NCBI GenBank assembly: GCA_033060915.1
Contig: CM065387.1
Span: forward strand, 27,520,001 to 27,584,000
From: Euryodendron excelsum
Taxonomy: Eukaryota; Streptophyta; Magnoliopsida; Ericales; Pentaphylacaceae
Direction of reading: 5' to 3'
Length of the DNA stretch: 64,000 nucleotides
Positions 36,401-47,562 of the stretch are shown here, one piece after another. The notes beneath the pieces are model-generated. The model did not search any database. It saw nothing but the letters and a program-made list of their open reading frames with translations, and was not told the DNA's origin. Numbering within the stretch: position 1 is the stretch's first letter; each line of letters opens with the position of its first letter. The translations under genes and the position numbers were made by a program.

Positions 36401-37246
36401 GCTGGGATGGACTCGGAATATCCTGGAAGAAGACTCGAGGTTTGGAAATATTACTTAGAATGCTCTAGGAGGTTACCAGTTTGATACCTAGAGCCAGTGT
36501 GGTTGAAAGAGGTGACCAGCCCACTAGGGGCAAAATGATTATTTTGCACTAGGTTTGCCGAAACTGACTCAAAATGATACGGAGAGATAATGGAAGGTTG
36601 AGAATACTACAAGAAGCATTCTTAAGAGACTATCGATTTGATACCCAGAGCCGGTGTGGTTCCCGGGGCACTCGGATGCCTAGGGGCAAAATGGTTATCT
36701 TGACCAAAATATCTCAGAATTGGCCCGAAACTTATTGGAAGGCACCTAATCATGCCAAATTATTTTTAAGACAATCTTGGAAGGGTGGACTTACCATTCT
36801 GAGGACTTAGGTACTGTCTCGAGAAATGTACTAGAAATGGCCCTAGGGGCAGTTTGATCATTTTTCACCAGATTAGGCTAGTATGCACTAGTGTTGACCT
36901 GGGTTTTGACTGTTTCCGTCACTCTGACGGTGGTCCCATGATATAGGGGTTTGTTGGCAATTTCCTAAATTGACCTGTTTGCGAATGTTTCTGCCACTTT
37001 AACGATTGCGATATTTACGAGTATTTTCGTTACTCTAACGGGTTACGATCATTCCATAGACTGCCTAATCTCTAGAAGCTGCTAGGTTGACTTAGTGCCT
37101 GAGGAATCAACTTTCTTGAAAGGCCTACTGGAACGAACATTTCTGCATTGGCCAGCTAGCAGGCGCCAAAGGGGGACCGTTCTATCATATCGGGGACTTG
37201 AGGTCTCGTCCCGGTCTACAGGTTTAAAGGGACTTACTTTTCCGAA
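33475..37246 (-). mobile_element. A2: family A unit, minus strand, left segment
   Basis: It begins TGTCGCGCCCAGATTTTT, the reverse complement of the family's 3' end, after TCGCT. Features appear in reverse order: the conserved AAGTTAGGTGGCGACTC-type block (reverse, near 33620-33650), a purine-rich C-poor tract (34000-35140), a splice-donor-like CCTACCTTG (35687), a reverse TATA box (36019-36026), and reversed TTTTGCCCC motifs. A3 interrupts it after CCGAA at 37242-37246. Confidence 0.75.
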
Positions 37247-40200
37247 TGTAAGCACCCCATTTTTGCTAGTTCGGCAGTCTCTAATCCATCTAGACTTGTA
37301 CTCAAGTCAATACGGACGTATTCCAATCTAAATCAACTTTCCTAGTCTAATCCTATTAATCAAATCACTTCGCGAGCCCTCAAGGCCCAAATAGAGGCAA
37401 AATGACCAAAATGCCCTTGGGGGTAATGTTTGGTCCAATTCCAACAGGCACATCTTTCTGAAGACGGTAAGTCCCCTTTCCAATTCCATTTTCAATTCTA
37501 ATTCCAATTCCAATTAAATCTGGCGCACTTTTCGAGAGAGTTGATTCCTCAAGGTGGTAAGACCCTCCAATCTGGCATGTTTCTGAGTGAACTCTTTCGA
37601 ACGGTAAGTCCTTTCAAACCCGTCGACCGGGATGAGACCCCAAGTCCCCGAGATAGTAGAACAGTCCACCTTTGGCGCCTGCTAGCCCGCTAATTCAGAA
37701 ATGTTCGTTTCGGCACGCCTTCTGAGAAAGTTGATTCCTCAAGCGCTAAGTCCATTTAGCAACTTTCCGAGATTAGGCAGTCTCGGGAATGATTGCAAAC
37801 CGTCAGAGTAGCGAAAGTACTCGTAAACATCGCAACCGTCAGAGTAGCAGAAGTACTTGCAAACAGGTCAATATAAGGAATTGTTAACAAACCCCTGTAT
37901 CACGGGACCACCATCAAAGTGGCGGAAACACTCAAAACCCAGGTCAATACCGGTGCTTGCTAGCCCACTTCGATAAAAAATGACCATACTGCCCCTAGGG
38001 CCATTTTTTGACACGTTTATCTAGAAAGTACCTAAGTCCTCAGAACGATAAGCCCACCTTTCCAAGATTGTCTTAAAGGCAATCCGGCATGATTAGGTGC
38101 CTTCTAGTCTGTTTCGTGCCAATTCCGAGACTTTCCAATTAAGATGATCATTTTGTCCCTAGGCATCTGAATGCCTCGGGAACCACACCAGCTCTGGGTA
38201 TCAAACCGGTAACCTACCGAGATTGCTTTTTATAGTATTCTCAGCCTTTCACTATCTTTCCGGATCATTTCGAGTCAATTCCGACAAACTCGGTGCGAAA
38301 TGACTCTTTTGCTCCTGGTGGGCCGGTCACCTTTTCCGACCACACCGGATTTGGGTATCAAACCGGTAGCCTTTGGGAACATTCTAAATAATATTTCCAA
38401 ATCTTGAGTTGTTTTTCGGGACATTCTGAATCTGTCCTGGCAGCTTTCTGGCCCAGTTGGCCGTTTTACCCCTAATAGCCCGGTCAACCCTTTCAACAAA
38501 TCTTGTCATCCTTTTTCAAGTCCATTCCCCCCCGGGACCCTATTCTGAGGGTTCCTATCCCTTTTCGGCTTTCTGGGCCATGCCCAGTCCCTTAAATCCT
38601 TCTCGGACCTTCCTGAACCACTCCTAGTGAAACCAAGCTAAAAATTGTATGGTAGTCACTAGTACAGGCGCTCAAATCTTCTGAAGATACATTGCTTGTT
38701 GACCTTAAAACTTTCCTAAGTGGCTGGCGCCACTAAACCAATATTTGGTCTGGCTCCACTCCTAATGGCGCTAAAAGGAATTTTGGCTTGGCGCCACTGC
38801 AACAAGCGCTAGGTCATTCTTCTCTCTATAAATACAGAGCCTCCACTAGCATGAAAAAGATTTGCAAACTCAGTCTAAAAACCTTATTTTTTGATATATA
38901 GAGCTCGTAACCTCCCTAAACCCTAGTCTCCTTTAGGTTTTCCAAACCTTAGCCACTATACACCAAACCCTAGCCTTTTATACACTCCCATACACTCTTA
39001 TACACTTATACACTAGCCTCAAAGCCTCCATTGAAGACTTAAAGTGCTGCAACTTCAAAGCTCCTGAAGATCGAAGACATTTTTGGAAGTTTGAAGCGAA
39101 GCAAGGACCGAAGCAAGAAATGCAAAGCATGCAAAGCAAAGCAAAATAAACAAGACACAAGGTAGGATCTCTATTTAAGTTTACACATCTTCCCCCTCTC
39201 TCTTCTCTCTCTGAACCCACTTGGGTTTTTTTCTATGTTATCCCCCATCTTCTTCCCCCCCCCCCCCCCCCCTTCTTGTATGCTTGAAACCAGAGACTTC
39301 CCAATCTATGTGTAGGATTAGGCTATTGGAAGGTCACCGTGTCGGGGGCTTTCTTTCAGTCTAACTGGAGACCACGTGGGTTCGGCCCCCTTAATTATGT
39401 GGTGAAGCCTTAACCTTATATGTTCACAACCCCAACTTGCATTATGCATATCATGATCTTGCATTCTTCTAAAATTCGTTTTCAAAAGCTTGCATCAAAA
39501 TTGTTTTCAAAACTTGCATCAAAATTTTCTTTTTCAAAACTTGTTTTCAAAACCACAATCCTAAGGTGGTTCTAACCTTTCCATGGTTAGAGTTGCTTTA
39601 GGAAAGTGTTACATTTAAAGTGATCAATACGGTCCATATTTTCAAATCCTCGTTGTTTTCAAAACCACTATCTTAAAGTGGATCTAATCTTCTTATAGTT
39701 AGAATCGCTTTACAAAAGTGAGATATTTTATATACTTTCTAAAAACTTTCTTTTCAAATCTCTCCCTCTAAAAATCTCTTTTCTAACGTACTTTCTAAAA
39801 ACTCTCTCCAATCTCCTTTCCAAAATTGTTTTTAAAAACTCCCTCCAAAAATCTATTTTTCAAAAACTCTTTTTCAAATTCCTTTCCAAAACACTTTTCT
39901 CAAAGTTCACTTTCTAAAAATGCTCCTTAAGTTTCCTTCCTCAACAACTCTTTTCAAAAATCTCTTTCCCAAAATCTCTTTCCAAAAACTCTCTAAAAGT
40001 GTTGCTTTCCAAAAAATATTTTCAAAAACTCTCTCTTCAAAACTCACTTTCTAAAAACTCCTTTTTAGGATCTCTTTCCAAAAATCTCCCTTCCTAAAAA
40101 CTCACTTTCCAAAAATCTCTTTTCTTAGAGTCCAAGTCAATCCCTATAACCCACAATTAGGAAACCCTAATTTCTTTTCTCAAAAACATGATTTTCAATC

Positions 40201-41659
40201 TTACCTTAAAATCTAGGTTTCTAAATTCTCTTTTTTTAAATCTAAACCATAAGTTTCCAAAACCCCTTTTCTATGTCAAAATTATAGTATTCAAAATATA
40301 GGGTTTCTAAAACTTCCCCTCCCAATTCCATGTCAAATTCAATCTCTCCCGTTTAGGAAACTAGATCCTATCCTCCGTTTTTTGAAACAAAATCAAAACA
40401 CCTCTTTTAGAAACAAAATCCAATCCTCCGATTTAGGAAATAGGAAACCCACTCCCTCCTAATCTCATACCTTCCTAAACCTTAGGTTTCCAAAACTTAA
40501 ACTTTCAAATCTTTCCTAAATATAAACCTTTCCTAATTCCACCCTTTCCTAAATTCCATACCTTTCCAAATCTTTTCTAAAATGAAACTTTCCTAATTTG
40601 AACATTTCCTAAATCCAATATTTTTCTAAATCTTCCAAGTCAAACATTCGAGTCAAATCATTCTTCAACCTCAAGTCTTTCCTAAATCTCATCTTTCCTA
40701 AGTCTAGGTTTCTCAAAGTTGTATCTCTCCAAATCAAAGTCCAATCTTTTCAATTCTAAATTCCAAATTCCAATATTCTATTCTAAGTTCAAATCAAATC
40801 CTTTTTCAAATAAAAAATCTCTTTTCTATCGGACTCTTGTCCGAACTATGACTGACCTGATTTCTCAAAAAGGATACGTAGGCAACCCTCATAGGTGCGG
40901 TCACAACTTTTTTCCGATCTCTAATTCCACAATCTTCTTCAAGTTTTCAATTTCCTAATCTCTTCCAAGTTTCCAATTCCAAATTTCTATTTCTAAATCT
41001 CTATTTCTAATTTCTAAAACTTTCCAATTTCAAGTTTATCTTTTCAAATCTCTTTTAAATCAAATCAATTTCTTTTTAAATCTATTTCCAAATCAATTTT
41101 TCAACTCCCTTTTTCTATTGCATTTACATATCATGCATCATGTCTTTGAAAAATTCTTTTCTAAAGTAAATAGGATTGGACATTTGTTGGTTGAAGATTC
41201 TCATAGGTGAATCTAGGGTAAATAGACATGTAGGTATCGCAAGGGCGAGGTAGGGTGATGGCTTAGTGCGTCTTCCCTACACGTAACCAACCTCCGAACC
41301 TAGATCACTGTTTTCAAAAGACCAAAATGGAGTTTATTTTCAAAAAGGGCTTAAATGTTTTCTAAAGGTTGCCAAACATCCTGTTTTCTTAAAAACCCTC
41401 TCTTGAGGTAGTATTTTCAAAATTGTTTTCAAAAATCCTAAGTGTGATCCTCAGATTATGCTTACTTTTAGGTGACCTAACTTATCTTAATCAAGTTAGG
41501 TGGTGACTCCAAATGTTTTTCAAAAGCCCTTTATTCAAATCTATTTTCAATTCAAACCTAGTTGCACTCATTCTTCTAGGAGGATGAGTTCTAACGAGAG
41601 AGTATAGTATTTTTCTCGCTTGTGTGTATTCCTCGAGTGGGATAAATCTAGGTGCGACA
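37247..41659 (+). mobile_element. A3: complete family A unit inside A2, 4.4 kb
   Basis: It runs from TGTAAGCACCCCATTTTTG to TCTAGGTGCGACA, with perfect CCGAA duplications on both sides. TATA box at 38825-38832, telo-box-like motifs near 38918 and 38965, an AAG/GTAGGA donor-like site at about 39159, a poly-C run near 39257-39272, and a G-poor tract about 39470-40820. The start region is closer to A2 than to A1 or A4, indicating subfamilies. Confidence 0.78.
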
Positions 41660-42015
41660 CCGAAGAGTTATCTCGAAAACGTGCCGGACAGGATGAACTT
41701 ACCACCTTGAGGAATCAATTATTTCGAAAGATGTGCCGAATTTAATTGGAATTGGAATTAGAACTGGACTGGAATTGGATTGAAAAGGGGACTTACCATC
41801 TTCGAAAAGATGTGCCTATTAGAATTGGACCAAACAATGCCCCCAAGGGCATTTTAGTTATTTTGCCTCTATTTGGGCCCAATGGGCCCGCGAAGCTATT
41901 AATTGACGAGATTGGACTTAGAAAATTGATTTAGATTGGAATATGTTCATATTGACTTGAATACAAGTCTGGACGGACTGGAGATTGCCAAGCAGGCAAA
42001 AATGGGGTGCTTGCA
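41660..42015 (-). mobile_element. A2: family A unit, minus strand, right segment
   Basis: It starts with the duplicated CCGAA (41660-41664) and ends AAAATGGGGTGCTTGCA at 42015, the reverse of the family start. With the left segment the original unit was about 4.1 kb, flanked by perfect TCGCT duplications. Confidence 0.75.
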
Positions 42016-42616
42016 TCGCTTTCACGACATTATATTTTAGAAATAACAAAATATGTTAATACGGTAGCCTAAGCCATGCGTTTTCAAGCTTACACTTATA
42101 CGTTTCTAAGTACATGATATATATGTATAAACGTTCAGCTATTCTCATATAAATTAATAGAAATATTAATCCATGGTATTTTATGCTCATGCATCATTGT
42201 TATTCACTAAGCATTAGCTTACGTTTTCTAAAAATGTTTTCAGGTAACCAAACTAGAAGGCTTTAGAGGGAAGTCCATTATGTGGGTATATTGTCTGCGG
42301 CCCATGGGCCTTATGATGTGTAATATGTATATGGGCCGAGCCCTAATGTTTTGTAATATTATAATATTATAACCGTGGTGGCCATCAATAGGCTCATTTT
42401 ATGATATGTTTATGTTTTGGAGATTAAACACGGCTCTACTATGTATGACACACGTTTTTAATTTACGTTTGTAAAATTTTAATTCTGCAATTATATATCT
42501 TTTAAATGATAAATGCATAGGTGTTCAACTGGTTTTTGTAATGCGACCTCGGGTAGCCAAGCTACTGGCCGGTCATGCACCCTAAATCCGTATAGACCGA
42601 GTTATGGGGCGTGACA
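42016..42616 (+). mobile_element. Element C 3' LTR, last segment
   Basis: It resumes with the duplicated TCGCT (42016-42020) and ends TTATGGGGCGTGACA, like the 5' LTR end. The next base returns to the B 5' LTR. Confidence 0.78.
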
Positions 42617-42647
42617 ATGTGTGTGAGGTATGTGCTTCATTGCTAGC

Positions 42648-42721
<74 letters not shown>

Positions 42722-44338
42722 TTGTGTGGGTTAGATACATTTTGTATCTATTGTGGCTTCAAGTCATGGGAAGAGAGAGAAGGGAGGAGCTTGTGTAGAG
42801 AATTATATTTGACAAGAAAGAACGCGAGAGGAAAAGAGAGAAAAAGCAAAAGAAAGAAATTCAAGGGGGAAGTTGTGCATCTATTGTTTAAGGTGAGAAA
42901 TCTCAAATTAATGCTTGCTTGCATGTATTTCTATTGATTGTTGCATGTCGAAGACTTTTTATGTCTTAGAAATAAAAGGTGAAATCCAAGAGGTTGGATT
43001 TGAAGGTGAAAATCTCGAATCTTGCATGGTGTTCATGTTTTGGTGTTTTGAAGTCTTGTTGGAGACTTTAAAACTTCATTCCAAGCTCTAAAGGACTTAG
43101 AATTTTGTTGGAGTTGGAAAACAGGCTTAAAACTATGTTTTAAAACATCATTTTCGAACTTAGGAGGAAGGAGGAGTGCTATGGTGGAGGGTGCATAGCA
43201 GCACGCTTGGCTGGAGAGGGGCGCCAGTAGGGTGCCAGGAGGGTGCCTAGTGGTGCACTCCTCTAGCAAGGGTTCTCCAAGGCAGCCCAAGGCGCACTTT
43301 CTTGGCTAGTTTTGGCCAGTTTAACCCCAGTTTTGTATTTTATCTTCTTGTGTCACATCAAGAAAATACTTTTAATTGAGTTCGTAGTGTGTCATTGATG
43401 TATTATTTCTTATATTTGTGCATCATAAGTCATGGATATGCATCAATTATACATATATTTCATAAGTTTGACGTGGTGATGTGCGCTAGGTTCGGAAGTG
43501 GCTAAAGACACTCCAATTCCACCAAATGATTGAATCAACCTTACTTTACATAGAGAATTGAGGTGGGGAGGTTTAAGATATTCTTACTCTTATTGAATTG
43601 AATGTCTTATTGCCTATGTTAGTGTTGATTGTTGGATTGTGAGATAGCATTACATACAACATACATTATCAGCATATCTTGCATTGCACAGAGGAGTTAA
43701 GTCAATGTGAAACTAACCTAAGGTTTAGTCATGTGGGACTAACCTAAAAGAATATCACGTGGAGTATTCTTAAATAAAAAGCCATCAATATATTAGGTGA
43801 ACATTATCTAAAGGTGCGCATATATGTGGTGACATCAATTATTACATCACAAATAGGCATTACATTATTAATGGTGGATTATTTGTTGGTGATTAACTCA
43901 GTGATTATCTATCATTTAGTCTTTACAAGTCTGATTATCTTAGCTAGCACGTTAATACTAGCTCATACCCACATATATTGTCTTGCAGGCAATAGGAGTT
44001 GATGTTCAGTCCACTGTTGTTGATTGTCGAGTTTATGAGCCATGGAGAGCTCTACTTGTTAAGTCATAATTCTTATATATATTTTACACTGGACGAGAGT
44101 CTTTTGGAGTTTGTTTATAATATAATCTTGTAATTATTGGTGTGCTTGAATTAGTAGTCTTCTTTACTTATATATGATGATTATGGGATGGCTTATATAT
44201 TGTGATGTTGTTTATCCCTTAAATGATTCCTATTTTTTTTTTTATCGTTGTGAGATATTGTTTGCAGGCGGGAGACCTATGCTATCACACTCTACCTAAA
44301 AAGGTGTTAATGACGCCTTTTTAGGAGTGGGCATGATA
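42617..44338 (+). mobile_element. Element B 5' LTR, second segment
   Basis: It aligns with the B 3' LTR from about 47870 to its end and stops at GGGCATGATA, just before the primer-binding site. With 21379-21671 the LTR totals about 2.0 kb, like the 3' copy. It includes a long GT microsatellite absent from the 3' LTR. Confidence 0.75.
42651..42717. repeat. (GT)n microsatellite, about 33 units
   Basis: An uninterrupted GT run inside the B 5' LTR. The 3' LTR has only a short GAGTGTGTGAT at the equivalent position near 47907, so the run expanded after B inserted. Open frames through it are repeat artefacts. Confidence 0.95.
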
Positions 44339-44341
44339 GAT

Positions 44342-44353
44342 TGGTATCAGAGC
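44342..44353 (+). other. Element B primer-binding site
   Basis: TGGTATCAGAGC follows the 5' LTR by three bases. It is complementary to the 3' end of initiator tRNA-Met, the usual primer for plant gypsy chromoviruses and many copia elements. Confidence 0.85.
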
Positions 44354-44523
44354 TGAGTTTTAAAGCTGAGGTTTAAGGCCAAGGTATAAGACCCCAAGAC
44401 TACATTATTTAGTTAGTGTCTAGAGTTATAGTGGACTGTAGGGTGTCATTTGTGTCAGTTTGAGTTAATAGGAATATATGGGTCATATAAATTATGTGCT
44501 AACTCTAAATTGATGCAAAAAGA

Positions 44524-45640
44524 ATGGCACAAAGAGATCCACTAAGGGGAGTGGAGGAAAAAGCATCATCAGCTCCAACTAGGAGGCAAGCACGCCAAGA
44601 ACATGGTGTTTAAAATCCACCCGATGCAGCCAATAGAGTGGCTAATGTGTTGGCTTAGTATTTTGAGTATCAATCGATGAGACCAACTTCGAGAAGTAGA
44701 ACTTTTCATGAATAGTTCATGAAGCTTAATCCACCAGAGTTTACTAGGGCAACCAATCCATTAGTAGTAGAAGAGTGGCTAAAGAAGTTAGAAGCAATTT
44801 TTGAGGTAATGTCTATAACTAATAAATAGAAATTGCAATTGGCTGTGTTTATACTAAGAGGGGAAGCCAAGAATTAGTGGGAAGCTATTGGGCGAATGAT
44901 GGATTCTCGAGCAACTGGTGTATCTATCACTTGGCAACAATTTGAGGAAGTATTCAATGAACAAAAGTTTCCTCTTATCCACAGATATCAGAAGGAACAT
45001 GAGTTTATCTCTCTGAAATAAGGAAGAATGCTAATAACTAAGTATAAAGAGCAGTTCATAGCGTTGTCTTGGTTTGCACCTGATTTGGTACGCACTTAGG
45101 AAGCTAAGTGTAGAAGACTTCAACAGGCATTGAAATTAAGTATTCGATCTTGAGTCTCAGCAATTAAAATGACAAGGTATGCAGATCTAGTAGGTAAAGC
45201 AAAAATTATGGAATATGATGTAAAAGAGTTAACCGAAAGAAGAGAACAATTTAAAAAGGGCACGTTTGATATGGGGCCTGGTGCTTCAAAGCAAAAATCA
45301 TTAGAATCTACAATATCTAGTGGACAGGAACAAGCACAGCCCAATCAAAGATCAGGAAGTTCAAGACTGGGAAGTCCAAGAGGTTGTGGACCTTAGAGAC
45401 CTCTAGTGAGATCTATAAGCTCAAGATTTTCTAGTGACAGAAGTGGATGAATTATTTGTTATAGATGTGGAACAATGAGACACGTGGTGAGAGATTGTCC
45501 AGTTTAATGGAGTGATAAATGTTATCAATGCAGACAGTCGGGGCATATAGCCAAGGATTATACTCAAAGCTCTACAAAGGTTTCTTCTATGGGTAGTGTT
45601 GCTAGTGGTGGAAGAGGGGCATCTAGAAGTACTCAACGAG
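44524..45640 (+). pseudogene. Element B gag remnant with zinc knuckles
   Basis: The frame starts at an ATG (MAQRDPLRGVEEKASSAPTR) 170 bases after the primer site. It contains the retrotransposon-gag region (NPLVVEEWLKKLEAIFEV; WEAIGRMM; ITWQQFEEVFNEQKFP). A CCHC knuckle CYRCGTMRHVVRDC lies at 45457-45498, and a second at 45520-45561 has lost its last Cys (CYQCRQSGHIAKDY). Many in-frame stops, often where Trp or Gln is expected, rule out an intact product. Gag would form the virus-like particle and bind RNA. Confidence 0.8.
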
Positions 45641-45669
45641 TGTGAGGGACTACTTTTGAACCACAAACC

Positions 45670-46020
45670 TAAGCTCGAGTGTATGCTATAACCCAGAAGG
45701 ATGCTCAGGCAACTCTTACAGTGGTAATAATTATCATGTATATGGCTAGTAAAGATGCTTATGTATTGTTAGATCTTGGATCTACACATTTTTTCGTTTC
45801 TATTACATTTAGTGTGCATTTAGATAAGCCATGTACCTTAATGACACATCATTTACTTGTATCAACACCGGTGGGAGATTTAATATTGGTAGATGTGGAT
45901 ATAAAGAGTGGTGGTTGAAAATTAGGAAAAAAATAGACGACTATGGACTTGATTCCTTTGGTAATTCATGATTTCAATTTGATATTAGGTATGGATTAGT
46001 TATTATCTTATCATACTTCA
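45670..46020 (+). pseudogene. Element B protease remnant
   Basis: The frame includes ARVYAIT, then LLDLGSTHFFVS with the active site at 45772-45780. The usual Asp-Ser-Gly is Asp-Leu-Gly here. The fold's later LILGMD motif follows near 45980 with a stop in place of Trp. The retropepsin would be inactive. Confidence 0.75.
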
Positions 46021-46029
46021 TAAATTATT

Positions 46030-46900
46030 TCAAGAAAGAAGTTATTTTTCAAATGCCGAATGAATCAAAGTTCAATTTTCAAGGAGAGCGAGATTTGGTC
46101 CCTACTTGCCTGATATTAGCTTCAAAAGCTAAAAAGTTGTCACAAATGATATGTGAAGGGTATTTGACTCATGTGATTGATACTAGCAAATTAGAATTGA
46201 AGTTGTTAGATATTCCAGTGGTACAAGACTTTACAAATGTATTTTCGGATGAACTTCTAGGAATTGTGCTTGACAAGGAAGTGGAGTTCTTTATTGAATT
46301 GTTACCAGGGACTACTCCAAGTTCCATTGTATCTTACAGGATGGCATCAACAGAATTAAAAGAGTTGAAGATTCAATTGCAAGATTTACTAGATCGAGGG
46401 TTTATACAACCTAGTGTGTCACCGTGGGGAGCTCCTGTTTGCTTGTGAAGAAGAATGATGGAACAATAAGACATTGTATAGATTACCGAGAGGTGAATCA
46501 AGTTACAGTAAAGAACAAGTATTCTTTGCCACATATTGATAATTTGTTAATTAGTTGCAATGAGCCAAAGTATTTTCAAAGATTGATTTGAGATGTAGAT
46601 ATCATTAGTTGAAGGTGAATGATAGTAATGTTTCAAAGACTGCTTTTCGAACTCGATATGGACACTATGAGTTTTGGTGATACCTTTTGGAATGACTAAT
46701 GCTCCAATTATTTTCATGAACTTGATGAATAAGGTATTTCAGTATTTCCTTCATTTACTTGTGATTTTGTTTATAGAGGATATATTGGTATATTCACACA
46801 AGAAGGAGGAGCATGAAGAACATTTAAGACTCATATGGCAAACAATAGGAGATAGATAGTTGTATGCCAAATTCAACAAATGTGAGTTTTAGCTTGATAG
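46030..46900 (+). pseudogene. Element B reverse transcriptase remnant
   Basis: Gypsy RT blocks appear in order: DFTNVFSDEL, then LQDLLDRGFIQPSVSPWGAP, VKKNDGTIRHCIDYREVNQ, PFGMTNAPIIFMNLMN and FIEDILVYSHKKEEHEEHL. The catalytic box at 46770-46781 is F-I-E-D rather than F-I-D-D, so one metal-binding Asp is now Glu. Frameshifts near 46445 and in the 46560-46680 stretch, plus stops, break it. The order RT before integrase marks Ty3/gypsy. Confidence 0.82.
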
Positions 46901-46919
46901 AGTCATAATTTTTTGACAT

Positions 46920-47245
46920 CAGATATCGGATGAAGGAATTTTTGTAAACCCAAAGAAAATTGAACCTATAATAAACTGGGAACAACCAAATAATGTGTTG
47001 TAAGTTAGAAGTTTCTTAGGATTAGCTAGATATTACAGAAGATTTGTCCAAGGATTTTCATCCATTGTTGTTCTATTAACTAGATTGACATGAAAAGATG
47101 TTAAGTTTGAATGGACTGATGATTATGAATGTAGTTTCTAAGAACTGAAGATTAAGTTTACTACCGCTCTAGTGTTGACTATTCATTCAAGAAAGGGAGA
47201 CTTTATGATATATAGTGATGCGTCACAGCAGGGCCTTGGTTGTTA
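46920..47245 (+). pseudogene. Element B RNase H remnant, truncated
   Basis: The linker reads EGIFVNPKKIEPIINWEQPN, then RSFLGLARYYRRFV and FEWTDDYE. The RNase H start is IYSDASQQGLGC near 47207-47243. The frame then jumps to integrase C-terminal sequence, so the rest of RNase H is deleted. Confidence 0.75.
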
Positions 47246-47259
47246 AAAGAATTGGTGCT

Positions 47260-47548
47260 ACAACTTTTGGTTGGATTTACCTTCAGACATGTCTAAATTG
47301 CATAATGTATTTCATGTGTTGATTCAACAATCGATAGAATTGGAGAATGACTTATCTTATATAAAGGACCTAGTTCAGATTCTGGATCGAAAGGAGCAAG
47401 CTTTACGTAACAAGGTGATTCCATTAGCAAAAGTATTGTGGAGAAGTCATTAAATTGAGGAGGCCATATAGGAGAGTGAGGAAACAACGAGGAATCAGTA
47501 TCTATATCTATTCTAACTTGGTAAGTGAATTTCAGGACGAAATTCTTA
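47260..47548 (+). pseudogene. Element B integrase C-terminal and chromodomain-like remnant
   Basis: The motif LPSDMSKLHNVFHVLIQQ is the usual linker before the integrase tail of Tekay/Del-type chromoviruses. It is followed by ILDRKEQALRNKVIPLAKVL and a WRSH...EEA region that resembles a chromodomain. The zinc finger and the DDE catalytic core are missing. Chromodomains steer integration to chromatin marks in this group; the subfamily call is inference. Confidence 0.7.
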
Positions 47549-47562
47549 AAAGAGGAAAGAAT
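47549..47562 (+). other. Element B polypurine tract
   Basis: AAAAGAGGAAAGAAT sits directly before the TGTAAGACCC start of the 3' LTR, after the common GGACGAAATTCTTAAA lead-in of this element group. Confidence 0.75.

Noticed and set aside
42604..42798. ORF rich in Cys-Val repeats
   Set aside because: It is the translation of the GT microsatellite in the B 5' LTR.
43033..43290. ORFs in the B LTRs (also 48229-48465 minus, 48284-48481 plus)
   Set aside because: They are in matching parts of both LTRs, overlap on both strands and show no protein similarity that I recognise.
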